Of a stretch of DNA of 64,000 nt, positions 53,284-62,847 are shown one piece after another. The stretch is from Cerasibacillus terrae (lineage in GTDB: Bacteria; Bacillota; Bacilli; Bacillales; Amphibacillaceae), in the NCBI RefSeq assembly GCF_008039555.1, contig NZ_VDUW01000004.1, forward strand, positions 118,132 to 182,131, written 5' to 3'. The notes below the pieces were generated by a model. It saw only the letters and a program-made list of their open reading frames with translations, ran no database searches and had not been told where the DNA came from. Both the position numbers and the translations under genes were made by a program. Within the stretch, counting starts at the first letter, position 1, and every line of letters begins with the position of its first letter.

Positions 53284-53892
53284 TTAGCTTACTAATTGTT
53301 CTTTACCTATCCGTTTTAAAAATTTATGGAATTTCTCCCGTTTTTTTCCCTTTTCAGCATATACATCAATTATTTTTTCAACAGTATCGTATAATTCTTC
53401 TGGTGTTAAATTTTCTTTCAGTAAAGAACCTACCTCAGCATCTTTTCCTTTCGCTTTACCACCAACATATAAATTATAATGATCTTTATACTTCATTACA
53501 CCTATGTCACTTAACATTGGTTCACCACAACCAATGATACAACCTGTATAAGCAACCTTTAGGGTAAATGGTACGGGTTTTCCTGCTATACGGCGATTTA
53601 TTTCTTTTGCCACTGGCATCCCTTCCCTTTCTTCCCCTTTACAAAAATTACAGGTTCTCAAGCTCTTTACGTAATTTCCAACTGGATAACATTTTAAACC
53701 AACACTTTCAAATTCTTTAATTACTTCATCTTTATCATCTTCTAGAATCTCTATATAGAGTTGTTGAAAGGTGGTTAACTCCAGTTCATCTTCCTCATTC
53801 ATGTATTTTGAGATTGTCATAAGTTGTTTAGAATTGAGTTTAGCACCAAACCCTATTCCTCCATTCACAGCGATTTTTATTTTATTCTCCAT
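53284..53892 (-). CDS. Single-half sirohaem/[4Fe-4S] nitrite/sulfite reductase-like protein
   Basis: ATG 53892 follows AGGGGAGATAAGAAT. The 202-residue protein equals about half of a NirA/CysI-type reductase: a ferredoxin-like N-terminal part (NGGIGFGAKLNSKQLMTISK) and an iron-sulfur/sirohaem part. The cluster cysteines are Cys81, Cys84 (TCNFCKG), Cys118 and Cys122 (GCIIGCGEPM); classical enzymes have C-x5-C and C-x3-C, so the first pair is compressed. Stand-alone halves exist in anaerobes and bacilli. A CsoR-like box precedes it, linking it to copper. Confidence 0.8.
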   Translation of the reverse strand: MENKIKIAVNGGIGFGAKLNSKQLMTISKYMNEEDELELTTFQQLYIEILEDDKDEVIKEFESVGLKCYPVGNYVKSLRTCNFCKGEEREGMPVAKEINRRIAGKPVPFTLKVAYTGCIIGCGEPMLSDIGVMKYKDHYNLYVGGKAKGKDAEVGSLLKENLTPEELYDTVEKIIDVYAEKGKKREKFHKFLKRIGKEQLVS

Positions 53893-53992
53893 ATTCTTAT
53901 CTCCCCTATTTTCAATATTTGTAACAATGGATAAAATATACCTATATACAAATTAAACAGATTTTGATGAAAACATCCTCTTACAAAATAAT

Positions 53993-54010
53993 ACTATACC
54001 CCCCCATTGT
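53993..54010. promoter_or_regulatory. Degenerate CsoR box before the sirohaem-type gene
   Basis: ACTATACCCCCCCATTGT matches the csoR box ACTATACCCCCGTATAGT at 15 of 18 positions. The left arm is perfect. It lies about 100 bp before the ATG at 53892 and 178 bp before the divergent gene at 54188. Confidence 0.7.
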
Positions 54011-54187
54011 ATGTAAAGTAATAAAAAGTGGACAAAATTTTATCCTAAACAATATTATGAGATTCTTTATCCAAATTATTGTTATTACCTTAGATTAATT
54101 TTTGCTGAAATCTGCACAAAAAATGGACATATTTTTTATATGTTATTTAGTGGATAAAACTATTACAATCAAAGCGAGTGAATTGAT

Positions 54188-54913
54188 ATGTTCGAACTTT
54201 TTAATGAAATAGGCATTATGCTAAATGGACCACTTCAACAAATTGCATATGGATATGAACACATACCGCTGTTATTTGCATTTTTTCTTGGGTTAATTGG
54301 CGCTGTTGCTCCTTGTCAGCTAACTGGCAATATCAGTGCAATGACTATTTATGGTAACAGATCATTAATCGAAAAAGTCCCTTGGTTACACGTATTTCTA
54401 TTTGTTTTAGGTAAAATAGTTGTTTTTTCAATAATCGGTTTAGTAATTTGGTTACTTGGGAAGGAAATACATAGTAATTTAACACAAATGTTCCCGATTC
54501 TAAGAAAAGCAATTGGGCCATTACTTATACTAGTTGGTTTATTTATGATAGGGTTATTTAGCTGGAGAAAAACAGGAAAAATGTTTAAAATACCCACTAA
54601 ATTTAAAGATAGTTATCTTGGAAGCTTTTTAATGGGTGCGAGTTTTACGTTAGCATTTTGCCCTACTATGTTTGTATTATTTATACTAACCTTAATGCCA
54701 GTTGTATTAGAAACATCATATGGATTTGTATTACCTTCTGTTTTTGGAATCGGAACCTCTCTTCCACTTTTATTAATTATTTTTCTTATTTGGTATTTTG
54801 GGGCAAGTGGCATTATATTAAAGAGAAGCAGAAAAATAGGGTCACTAGTACAAAAACTTGCAGGAGTTATCATTCTTGTTATAGGTATTCTGGATACTTT
54901 AACTTACTGGTAA
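54188..54913 (+). CDS. DsbD/CcdA-like (SafE/UreH-type) membrane protein
   Basis: The 241-residue protein has six membrane helices and two membrane cysteines, Cys43 (VAPCQLTGN) and Cys158 (LAFCPTMF), the pattern of DsbD-like electron-transfer or thiol-transport proteins (PF13386-like). A homologous layout is used to move reducing power or copper across the membrane. It lies 12 bp before a sensor kinase gene, which suggests an operon with the copper regulators. Exact role inferred. Confidence 0.8.
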   Translation: MFELFNEIGIMLNGPLQQIAYGYEHIPLLFAFFLGLIGAVAPCQLTGNISAMTIYGNRSLIEKVPWLHVFLFVLGKIVVFSIIGLVIWLLGKEIHSNLTQMFPILRKAIGPLLILVGLFMIGLFSWRKTGKMFKIPTKFKDSYLGSFLMGASFTLAFCPTMFVLFILTLMPVVLETSYGFVLPSVFGIGTSLPLLLIIFLIWYFGASGIILKRSRKIGSLVQKLAGVIILVIGILDTLTYW

Positions 54914-54925
54914 AAGAGGTCAATT

Positions 54926-56314
54926 ATGTTTAATAAATTATCCTTAAAAATTGGACTATTATTCTTTGTGTTCATGTTAATTATCGAGGTTTTTGTTTAT
55001 TTTATTCTATATACAAATATAGCAAATGAACGTATTGATGAAGTGATGGATAGTTTATTAGCTCGTGCCAATACACATAGTGCTGTCTTGGAAAATAATT
55101 TTGATTCATCAACGTTAGAGCATGTTGCTATCATGGAGTCAGAATCAGAATTTGCTGTTATTATTACCGATGCCAATGGTAACATCATCATTAATTCTGA
55201 TCCTGTTGATAAAGAAATGTTTGAAGTAATTGATCATACGGATTATAAGGATATACCCAGTGTCGGAAAAGTAGTAGAACATCGTTGGACGGAAAAACAA
55301 TATATAGCGGTTGACAGTCCCATTACTATTGATGAAGAACATCAAGGGCATGTCTTTATGTTTGCTAATACCAATATTGTAAAAAATATGGTTAATCATT
55401 TGAGTGATCAATTTGTCATAGTTGGACTAATCACCATTGTTCTAACCATCTTTACCGTTTTTATTCTTTCTCGTTTTATTACGTTACCATTAATGAAAAT
55501 GAAAGAAGCCACAGAACAACTAAGCAAGGGGAAAAATAAGGTGCAATTACATATGGAACGAAAAGATGAACTAGGTGAATTAGCTGGTTCTATCATGAGG
55601 TTATCTAGTGATCTAGAACAATTAAAAAATGACAGAAATGAATTTTTGGCAAGTATCTCTCACGAACTTAGAACGCCATTAACCTACATAAAAGGGTATG
55701 CGGATATCATCAGTAAGCAAGACATAACGGACGAAGATAGAAAAGAATATCTGGATATCATACGGGAAGAAACGGAGCATTTGACAGTTCTAGTTAAGAA
55801 TTTATTTGACCTAGCTAAAATGGATGAGAATAAGTTTGTAATTAATCGAAAAAGTGTTAGTTTAAGACAACTAATCCAAACGATTGAAGAACGAATTGCT
55901 CCAGTAATGGAAGAAAAAAATATTACACTTTCTACTTCATGCCAAGTAAATATCATAGGTAATATTGATCCCGATAGAATCCAACAGGTTTTATTAAATA
56001 TACTGGATAATGCCAGAAAACATACACCCGATGGAAAGTCTATATCATTAGAGGTAACCCAGAATGATAGGGAAATTACTATAGCTATTTCAGATGAAGG
56101 GGAAGGAATTCCAAAAGAGGAATTACCATATCTATTTGAACGGTTATACCGTGTAGAAAAATCGCGTTCCAGAGAAAGTGGTGGAACGGGATTAGGGTTA
56201 GCTATTGCAAAAGAAATTATAGAATCTCACGGAGGTACGATTGAAATCGAAAGTGAACTTGGCAAGGGTACAAGGGTTATTGTTCATTTAACAAGAGGTG
56301 AATATAATGGTTAA
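54926..56314 (+). CDS. Sensor histidine kinase of a copper/envelope-stress type
   Basis: The 462-residue protein has two membrane helices (about 8-28 and 165-187) flanking an extracellular sensor, then a HAMP domain, the H-box SISHELRTPLTYIKGYADI and a HATPase_c domain (NILDNARKHTPDG, GTGLGLAIAKEIIESHGG). It is an OmpR-class kinase. The coding end overlaps the response-regulator start by 8 bp. Placement beside a DsbD-like protein and upstream of the CPH-type ATPase points to a metal stimulus, not proven. Confidence 0.92.
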   Translation: MFNKLSLKIGLLFFVFMLIIEVFVYFILYTNIANERIDEVMDSLLARANTHSAVLENNFDSSTLEHVAIMESESEFAVIITDANGNIIINSDPVDKEMFEVIDHTDYKDIPSVGKVVEHRWTEKQYIAVDSPITIDEEHQGHVFMFANTNIVKNMVNHLSDQFVIVGLITIVLTIFTVFILSRFITLPLMKMKEATEQLSKGKNKVQLHMERKDELGELAGSIMRLSSDLEQLKNDRNEFLASISHELRTPLTYIKGYADIISKQDITDEDRKEYLDIIREETEHLTVLVKNLFDLAKMDENKFVINRKSVSLRQLIQTIEERIAPVMEEKNITLSTSCQVNIIGNIDPDRIQQVLLNILDNARKHTPDGKSISLEVTQNDREITIAISDEGEGIPKEELPYLFERLYRVEKSRSRESGGTGLGLAIAKEIIESHGGTIEIESELGKGTRVIVHLTRGEYNG

Positions 56315-56987
56315 AGCTTTATTAGTAGATGATGAAAAACGAATGTTAGATTTATTAGCATTATATTTGAGACCACATAGTTTTATATGTAAAAAAGCTA
56401 TTAGTGCTAAAGAAGCATTATCTTTTTTAAAAGAAGAAACTTTTGACATAGTACTTATAGATATTATGATGCCTGAAATGAACGGCTGGGAATTATGCCA
56501 AGAGATTAGAAAAGATTCGGACATCCCTATCATTATGGTATCGGCTCGTGAACAGAAAGAGGATATTATAAAAGGGTTAAAATTAGGTGCAGATGATTAT
56601 GTGACGAAACCCTTTGACGAAGATGAGCTATTAGCAAGAATAGAAGCGGTATTACGTAGAATGAAACCTGCGAGGAAGATTGAAGTACATGGTCTCTTAT
56701 GGAATGAAGATGAGTTTGAGTTATCATATAAAAATAATACATTAAAGTTAACGCCAAAGGAATTTACCATGCTAGGTTATTTTATGAGAAAACCAAACCA
56801 AGTGTTTACTAGAGAACAATTAATTGAATTAATTTGGGGATACGATTCACACACAGAAGGAAGAACAGTTGATTCCCATGTACGGAACATGCGAGATAAA
56901 ATTCGTCAATCTGGATTTCCCATAGATGATTATTTAATAACTGTTTGGGGTATTGGATATAAATGGGTAAACAAGCCTTCATTATAG
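56307..56987 (+). CDS. OmpR/PhoB-family response regulator
   Basis: ATG 56307 follows AGAGGTGAATATA. The 226-residue product has a receiver domain (LLVDDEKRMLDL, DIVLIDIMMPEMNG, and Lys in VTKPFDEDE) and a winged-helix DNA-binding domain (TPKEFTMLGYFMRKPNQVFT onward). Cognate of the kinase just upstream. A terminator follows, and the next gene is the CPH-type copper ATPase. Confidence 0.93.
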   Translation: MVKALLVDDEKRMLDLLALYLRPHSFICKKAISAKEALSFLKEETFDIVLIDIMMPEMNGWELCQEIRKDSDIPIIMVSAREQKEDIIKGLKLGADDYVTKPFDEDELLARIEAVLRRMKPARKIEVHGLLWNEDEFELSYKNNTLKLTPKEFTMLGYFMRKPNQVFTREQLIELIWGYDSHTEGRTVDSHVRNMRDKIRQSGFPIDDYLITVWGIGYKWVNKPSL

Positions 56988-56992
56988 GTATA

Positions 56993-57029
56993 AAAAGGTC
57001 TTTAATACATTTATAAAAGAAGACCTTTT
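56993..57029 (+). terminator. Terminator of the two-component operon
   Basis: AAAAGGTCTT and AAGACCTTTT pair around a 17-base loop, followed by TGTTTTG. Confidence 0.75.
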
Positions 57030-57071
57030 GTTTTGACACAAATCTTTTACATAAAATCATAGCCTTATTAT

Positions 57072-57099
57072 ACGATACAGGGGTATAGTATGATATAAT
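57072..57099 (+). promoter_or_regulatory. CsoR box and extended -10 promoter of the CPH-type ATPase
   Basis: ACGATACAGGGGTATAGT (57072-57089) differs from the csoR box (read on the other strand) at only two of 18 positions. TGATATAAT (57091-57099) is an extended -10 right behind it. Confidence 0.8.
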
Positions 57100-57160
57100 A
57101 TGGATAGAAGGATGAATAATACAGAAAATAATAAATATCCATACCAAAGGAGGAGTAATA

Positions 57161-59326
57161 ATGAATAACAAAGGAAATGAAGAGAATCAACACAACCACA
57201 ATAAGCATAGAGAACATGACCATCATAAACAACATGAGGAACAAAAACATCACAGTCATCAACATCATAATAATGAACATGAAGATATGCATGATCATCA
57301 CAAACATGGACATGAAGAACACAAAAATCACAACCACAGTCATGGACATAGTGGGCATCATGGTGGACATGGTGGACACGGCGGACATCACGAACATATG
57401 GTAGAAGATTTTAAGAAACGTTTTTGGATATCCCTAGTTTTATCAATTCCTATTTTATACTTATCTCCAATGATTCAAATGCTGATTGGATATGAAGTAA
57501 ATTTCACAGGTGATACCCTCTTACTTTTCTTGCTTTCCACGATTGTCTTTTTCTATGGTGGAAAACCATTTTTACTTGGTGCATGGGATGAGTTAAAAGA
57601 GAAATCGCCTGCAATGATGATGTTAATTTCTTTAGCTATCATCGCCGCTTATGTATATAGCACACTGACAGCATTCTTTATCGAAGGCAGCGACTTCTTC
57701 TTTGAACTAGCTACTCTTATTGTAATTATGCTGTTAGGACATTGGATAGAAATGAAATCCCTGATGGGTGCTTCAAAGGCACTGGAAGAGCTAATCAAGT
57801 TAATGCCAAAAGAAGCCCATAAACTGGACAAATCCGGAAATATTGTTGAGGTAACAGTCGAAGATTTACAACCGGGTGACCTGATTTTAGTTAAATCGGG
57901 TGAAAAGATTCCAATTGATGGTGAAATTTATGAAGGAGAATCTACCGTCGATGAGTCTATGCTTACAGGAGAATCTGTCCCTGTTGAAAAAGGACCCGGA
58001 ATGGAAGCGATAGGTGGTTCCGTCAATGGTGATGGTGTATTAAAAGTTAAGGTAAGTAAAACAGGAAATGACACCTACCTATCCCAAGTTATTAAATTGG
58101 TAAGCGATGCAGAAAAATCGAAATCAAAGGCCCAAGGCTTTGCGGATATTGCTGCTAAATGGTTATTCTATGTTGCTCTTGTAGTAGGAATTATAACCTT
58201 TGCAGTTTGGTGGACTAACGGGGATTTAGATTTTGCTTTGGAACGAATGGTTACCGTTTTAATTATTGCTTGTCCACATGCACTTGGTTTGGCAACACCA
58301 CTAGTAACATCTAGATCTACTTCCATTGCAGCTAAAAACGGCTTGTTAATTCGAAATAGAGTAGCATTTGAAAGTGCATTTAAATTGGATCGCGTGGTGT
58401 TTGACAAAACAGGAACACTTACGGAAGGTAATTTTGGTGTTACGGATATCCATCCAAGTGAGGGAATTAGTGAAGAAGAATTATTGAAATTAGCTTATTC
58501 TGTTGAAACACAATCAGACCATCCAATTGCTAAAGGAATTGTGAAAGAAGGAAATGATCGTAATTTAACCCCCCTTGATGTTAAGGATTATCAGAATTTA
58601 ACTGGGAAAGGGTTAGTAGCTAAAATCGGTGATGCAGAAATTGCTGTTATTAGTCCCGGTGCTATGAAAGCAAATAAAATTTCTTTTGATGAAAAAATTT
58701 ATGACCAACTGGCTTTACAAGGGAAAACTGTCGTATTTGTTCTTAAAGATAATGTCTTACAAGGAATGATAGCCCTAGCTGATATCATCCGTAAATCTTC
58801 TTATAAAGTTATTAAAGAATTAAATGACCGTGGCATTGAGACGGTTATGATGACTGGTGACAACACACGTGTAGCAAATTATGTAGGAGAAAAATTAGGT
58901 ATTTCCAAAGTCATCGCTGAAGTACTTCCCCATGAGAAATCAAATAATGTGAAGTATTTAAAACAAAATGGAAAAAAAGTGGCGATGATTGGAGATGGAA
59001 TTAATGATGCGCCCGCCTTAGCGGAAGCTGATTTGGGAATTGCTATTGGTGCAGGTACAGACGTTGCGATTGAAACAGCTGATGTCATATTAGTTAACAG
59101 TAATCCAGTAGACATTTTAAATATCATTAAATTGTCTAAGGCAAGTCGCAGGAAAATGGTTCAAAATTTAGGATGGGCTGCTGGGTATAACATTGTTGCT
59201 ATTCCTTTAGCTGCAGGTGTATTGTACAATGTTGGGTTTGTCATAACCCCTGCCGTCGGAGCCGCAGTTATGTCACTCAGTACCATTATTTGTGCAATAA
59301 ACGCTCAATTATTAAAAATCGATTAA
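57161..59326 (+). CDS. copB: CopB-type (P1B-3) Cu/Ag-transporting P-type ATPase
   Basis: ATG 57161 follows AAAGGAGGAGTAATA. The 721-residue ATPase begins with a very His-rich tail of about 80 residues (with repeats such as HGHSGHHGGHGGHGGHH) instead of HMA domains. It has the transport site Cys371-Pro-His373 (IACPHALGLATP), the phosphorylated Asp415 in DKTGTLTEG, and AMIGDGINDAPAL. CPH identifies the CopB/P1B-3 group, often specific for Cu(II) or Ag. A CsoR-like box precedes it. It complements CopA. Confidence 0.95.
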   Translation: MNNKGNEENQHNHNKHREHDHHKQHEEQKHHSHQHHNNEHEDMHDHHKHGHEEHKNHNHSHGHSGHHGGHGGHGGHHEHMVEDFKKRFWISLVLSIPILYLSPMIQMLIGYEVNFTGDTLLLFLLSTIVFFYGGKPFLLGAWDELKEKSPAMMMLISLAIIAAYVYSTLTAFFIEGSDFFFELATLIVIMLLGHWIEMKSLMGASKALEELIKLMPKEAHKLDKSGNIVEVTVEDLQPGDLILVKSGEKIPIDGEIYEGESTVDESMLTGESVPVEKGPGMEAIGGSVNGDGVLKVKVSKTGNDTYLSQVIKLVSDAEKSKSKAQGFADIAAKWLFYVALVVGIITFAVWWTNGDLDFALERMVTVLIIACPHALGLATPLVTSRSTSIAAKNGLLIRNRVAFESAFKLDRVVFDKTGTLTEGNFGVTDIHPSEGISEEELLKLAYSVETQSDHPIAKGIVKEGNDRNLTPLDVKDYQNLTGKGLVAKIGDAEIAVISPGAMKANKISFDEKIYDQLALQGKTVVFVLKDNVLQGMIALADIIRKSSYKVIKELNDRGIETVMMTGDNTRVANYVGEKLGISKVIAEVLPHEKSNNVKYLKQNGKKVAMIGDGINDAPALAEADLGIAIGAGTDVAIETADVILVNSNPVDILNIIKLSKASRRKMVQNLGWAAGYNIVAIPLAAGVLYNVGFVITPAVGAAVMSLSTIICAINAQLLKID

Positions 59327-59348
59327 TAGAAACAAATAGTTTATGTTT

Positions 59349-59376
59349 GGCTAAGCATGTATGGTATTGCTTAGCC
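59349..59376 (+). terminator. Terminator of copB
   Basis: GGCTAAGC and GCTTAGCC pair around a 12-base loop, followed by TTTTATTTTT. Confidence 0.85.
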
Positions 59377-59522
59377 TTTTATTTTTCTGTAGGTAAATTC
59401 TGTTCATAAATAGTACAAAGAATCTGCTTAATTTCTGCAAACTTGTAACGTAATCTAACAGAGAGTGTCTTTAGATAATACCACCGTTATACTATATTTC
59501 CTATAAGGAGTGATACATACTT

Positions 59523-60098
59523 ATGAGTTTGGAGGAAACGAAAAAGAAGAAGAAAAATAAAAGGAAAAACAGATTAATTTTTAGAACTTCTATATTAATT
59601 GTAATGGTTGGAGCTATTATATTTGCATTAGTGTCTAATATACAAGCGGATAAAACCATTTATCAAGTCGGAGATGAAGCACCTGACTTTGAATTGAAGC
59701 AAATTAATAAAAATAATGAATTAGAAACTATACGACTAAGTGATTTTAAAGGGCAAGGTATTATGCTGAACTTTTGGGGTACTTGGTGTAAACCGTGTGA
59801 AGAAGAAATGCCCTACATGCAAGAGCTTTATCCCGTATATAAAGAAAAAGGAATTGAAATCATTGCAGTTAGTTTGGATAATACAGAATTGGTTGTAGAT
59901 CGATTTATTGATAAATATGATCTAACCTTTCCAATTCCCCATGATAAAACAGGAGAAGTCAGGGATTTATACAAAATAGGACCAATTCCAAGTTCCATAT
60001 TCATTAATCCGGATGGGGAAATTCAAAGGATTGTAAATGGGGCCTTATCATTAGAAAGTTTGGAGAGTTACTTTAAAGAAATATTACCAAAACAATAG
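59523..60098 (+). CDS. ResA-like thioredoxin-fold protein
   Basis: The 191-residue protein has a basic N-terminus and one membrane helix (about 20-41), then a TlpA/ResA-type thioredoxin domain with active-site Cys89-Lys-Pro-Cys92 (WCKPCEEEMP) and the cis-proline loop IGPIPSSIFIN. It acts outside the membrane as a thiol reductant, for example for cytochrome c or copper-binding cysteines. It precedes a CcdA gene by 33 bp, which would supply electrons, so the pair is a working unit. In this setting the substrate may be CueP or the sensor. Confidence 0.9.
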   Translation: MSLEETKKKKKNKRKNRLIFRTSILIVMVGAIIFALVSNIQADKTIYQVGDEAPDFELKQINKNNELETIRLSDFKGQGIMLNFWGTWCKPCEEEMPYMQELYPVYKEKGIEIIAVSLDNTELVVDRFIDKYDLTFPIPHDKTGEVRDLYKIGPIPSSIFINPDGEIQRIVNGALSLESLESYFKEILPKQ

Positions 60099-60131
60099 AC
60101 TATGATTTTCTAATAAAGGGGGATAAAATTT

Positions 60132-60836
60132 TTGAATGAAATAAATATATTTCTAGCTTTTGGTGCTGGTTTCCTTTCTTTTATTTCACCGTGTGTATTA
60201 CCACTATATCCGGCATTTTTATCTTATATTACCGGAATGAGTGTAAGTGAGATAAATGAAGAAAATAAAAAAATGAATAAAAAAGCTCTTTTACATACCG
60301 TTCTATTTTTACTAGGGTTCTCAAGCATTTTTATTATGATTGGTTTTACCACCTCTTATATATCGGAATTCCTATTAACCTACCAAGATGCCATTAGACA
60401 AATTGGTGCTATTTTAATTATTTTCTTTGGACTAGTGATTGTTGGAATTTTTAATTTTAAATTTCTAATGAAGAATAAAAAAATCACATTCAAAAATCGT
60501 CCCGGCGGTTATGTTGGTTCTTTCATCATAGGAATGGCATTCTCTTTGGGATGGACTCCTTGTACCGGTCCAATACTAGCTATTGTGTTATCATTAGCTG
60601 CAACAAATCCTGATGTTGGTATGATTATGATGGTTAGTTATGTTTTAGGTTTTTCGATTCCATTTCTATTATTAGCATTGTTTATTGGTAAAATTAAATG
60701 GATTAAAAAACATAGCCTAAAATTAATTAAAATTGGTGGATATATTATGATTTTCATGGGAGTAGCACTATTCTTTGATTGGTTGACAAAATTAACTTCC
60801 TTCTTAGCTGGATGGTTTGGTTTTTATGGATTTTAA
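60132..60836 (+). CDS. CcdA-family thiol-electron transporter
   Basis: TTG start at 60132, preceded by AAAGGGGG. The 234-residue protein has six membrane helices and two redox cysteines, near residue 21 (FISPCVLPLYPAFLSY) and near 141 (LGWTPCTGPILA). CcdA passes electrons from thioredoxin to extracellular thiol proteins such as ResA. It pairs with the ResA-like gene immediately upstream. Confidence 0.9.
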   Translation: MNEINIFLAFGAGFLSFISPCVLPLYPAFLSYITGMSVSEINEENKKMNKKALLHTVLFLLGFSSIFIMIGFTTSYISEFLLTYQDAIRQIGAILIIFFGLVIVGIFNFKFLMKNKKITFKNRPGGYVGSFIIGMAFSLGWTPCTGPILAIVLSLAATNPDVGMIMMVSYVLGFSIPFLLLALFIGKIKWIKKHSLKLIKIGGYIMIFMGVALFFDWLTKLTSFLAGWFGFYGF

Positions 60837-60999
60837 AAAATATTTTACATAATTTATCTATTATATCTGCACGAATAATGCATATTTGAGCATTATAATA
60901 TGTCTTGTAGAAATTGTTACAATGTAGAATATCGTTCGTTTTACATGGTAATATATATTAAGATTTAACAAATTGGATGAAAAAGGAGTCGAACAATAT

Positions 61000-61527
61000 A
61001 TGAAAAAAGGATTATTGGCAGTAATTGGATTATTACTTATTTTAATAGTTGCTGCTTGTAGTGAAAGCGAAAGTACATCAAATGAAAAAGAACCACAAGA
61101 TATCAAGAAAATGGTCCAAGACTACAGTGTCGGGGATTCCGATGCTGTGTCTGCTTCTATTACTTCAGAAGAGCTTATTGTAACTGATAGTAATGATAAA
61201 GAGACTACCTACGATCTTCCCGAAGATGAATTTTTTGTTTCCATCGCACCATTTGTTGAGACAACCCACCCTTGTACCAATCATAGCTTAACTGGTTGCC
61301 AAGGAGAATTAGTAGAAAAAGAATTTGATGTTTATATTGAAGATGAAGATGGTAATGTGGTTGTTGATGAAACTATGACATCATTCGAAAATGGATTCAT
61401 TGACTTTTGGTTGCCACGTGACAAAACATATAACGTGAAGATTCAATATGATGGAAAAACAGCTGAATCTGAGATTTCCACTTTTGAAGGTGACAATACT
61501 TGTATAACAACAATGCAATTAATCTAG
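61000..61527 (+). CDS. cueP: CueP-family copper-binding lipoprotein
   Basis: ATG 61000, eleven bases after AAGGAG, is chosen; the frame opens earlier at 60973. The 175-residue product has a lipobox (VAAC, Cys20) and three conserved cysteines: Cys92 and Cys100 (HPCTNHSLTGCQGEL) and Cys168 (NTCITTM). These match CueP, the extracytoplasmic copper-binding protein of Salmonella. It likely binds copper outside the membrane, and its cysteines would be kept reduced by the ResA/CcdA-like pair upstream. Confidence 0.9.
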   Translation: MKKGLLAVIGLLLILIVAACSESESTSNEKEPQDIKKMVQDYSVGDSDAVSASITSEELIVTDSNDKETTYDLPEDEFFVSIAPFVETTHPCTNHSLTGCQGELVEKEFDVYIEDEDGNVVVDETMTSFENGFIDFWLPRDKTYNVKIQYDGKTAESEISTFEGDNTCITTMQLI

Positions 61528-61862
61528 TATTTTTACCTCGTGATACTTTTTAAAAAATAGAATAAAGATTATTGGGAAAAAATTATATGATTTTATAATA
61601 TTTTCATTAGAATCGAGTGTTTTTAGATAAAGCACTCGATTCTTTTTTGCTAAATTTTACTATATTTAGGATTCTTTCTTTGGCTCCCTTTTATCCTTAT
61701 TACTACTGACTGTAAACGAAATTAGATTTATACCTGATAATCAAAAAATAATACGGAAAATAAAAATTCACACTATGATTGAAGCACCCTTGTTGGATAA
61801 AAAATTGTATCAAGGGGATAGTAAAATTTGTACTTAATCTTGAATCGAAGGAGGATTTTCAG
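61528..61862. other. Intergenic region between cueP and csp
   Basis: It contains the cueP terminator (61610-61642) and should hold the csp promoter. No gene or CsoR-like box seen. Confidence 0.5.
61610..61642 (+). terminator. Terminator after cueP
   Basis: GAATCGAGTG and CACTCGATTC pair over 10 bp around a 13-base loop, followed by TTTTTT. Confidence 0.85.
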
Positions 61863-62192
61863 ATGGCAGTGTCTTATGAAGAATGTATTAAAGCTTGTTT
61901 AGAATGTATGGAAGCTTGTAATGGGTGTTATGATGCTTGTTTAAAAGAAGAGAATGTAAAAATGATGGCGGATTGTATCCGCTATAATAGGGAATGTGCA
62001 GACATTTGCGCATTAGCAGCAAAAGCAATGCAATCGGATAGCCCTTTTGCTAAGCAGATTTGTAAGCTTTGTGCTGACATTTGTGAAGCATGTGGAAAAA
62101 TGTGTGAACAACATAACCATGCTAATCATTGCAAGGAATGTGCTGAATCTTGTTTTAAATGTGCAGAGATTTGCCGAACAATGGCATCTTAA
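61863..62192 (+). CDS. Csp3-like four-helix copper-storage protein (DUF326)
   Basis: ATG 61863 follows AAGGAGG; the frame upstream to 61779 is not coding. The 109-residue protein has 19 cysteines arranged on helices (YEECIKACLECMEACNGCYD and onward). It has no signal peptide, so it is a cytoplasmic Csp3-type store. Such bundles bind many Cu(I) ions in their core. The cluster context with CueP and CopA fits. Confidence 0.93.
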   Translation: MAVSYEECIKACLECMEACNGCYDACLKEENVKMMADCIRYNRECADICALAAKAMQSDSPFAKQICKLCADICEACGKMCEQHNHANHCKECAESCFKCAEICRTMAS

Positions 62193-62196
62193 ATAT

Positions 62197-62224
62197 AAAA
62201 ACGGTGAACTTGTGTCACCGTTTT
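62197..62224 (+). terminator. Terminator after csp
   Basis: AAAACGGTGA and TCACCGTTTT pair around CTTGTG, followed by T. Confidence 0.8.
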
Positions 62225-62261
62225 TATTAATTTGTAGTTATGATTAATACTTTTTCTGTAT

Positions 62262-62786
62262 TTAATTATTTAACAAGTGTTGAAAATGTTGATAGGTTTT
62301 TACCTGTTCCTGAGTATCTGCATGGGGAACAAATGACCAACCCATACGATTGATAAAATCAGAGTATCTTTTTTGAATTTCTAACTGTTGCAAAGCCATT
62401 TCCACATGAGCATTTCTAACATTTCTATTTTTCATTAATAAAGCAGAAGTATAATTTTCATTTGACATCAATTTAGCACCAGCATGTGCTTCTAATGCAA
62501 TCCATTTATCGTTGTATTTATTAACCCCCGTACCATCTGCTCTTTGGTTGCTTACATCATACATATTTAAATCCGGAACTTCAACATACTCATTATTATT
62601 AGGATTAATTAAAAATAACATTACCCTAACATGCGACATCATGACATTTATCTGGAGAGCAATAATACCTTTCAAATCTGGATTTGTAGTATTAATATGA
62701 TAGACTTTTAACTTATTTATCATTCCTTCGTGTGTAGACAAATGTTCGGCCATTAAGCCAAGATCTACAGATGGTAAAGTTGACAT
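62262..62786 (-). CDS. CotF-like spore-coat family protein (ferritin-like fold)
   Basis: ATG 62786, following AAAGGTGAGTT, is better than GTG 62795. The 174-residue protein is helical. AEHLSTHEGMINKLKVYHIN, then LKGIIALQINVMMSHVRVML, resemble the coat-F/ferritin-like domain of spore-coat proteins. Its role at a copper locus is unclear; CotF-like proteins also occur outside spores. Confidence 0.7.
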   Translation of the reverse strand: MSTLPSVDLGLMAEHLSTHEGMINKLKVYHINTTNPDLKGIIALQINVMMSHVRVMLFLINPNNNEYVEVPDLNMYDVSNQRADGTGVNKYNDKWIALEAHAGAKLMSNENYTSALLMKNRNVRNAHVEMALQQLEIQKRYSDFINRMGWSFVPHADTQEQVKTYQHFQHLLNN

Positions 62787-62847
62787 ATAACTCACCTTTC
62801 ATTAAATAAATTCCCTTTAATATATGCTGTTTAATGAAAATCTGTTA

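Noticed and set aside
57177..57404. Ile/Met-rich ORFs on both strands over the His-rich tail of copB
   Set aside because: They are frame shadows of a repeated His codon stretch.
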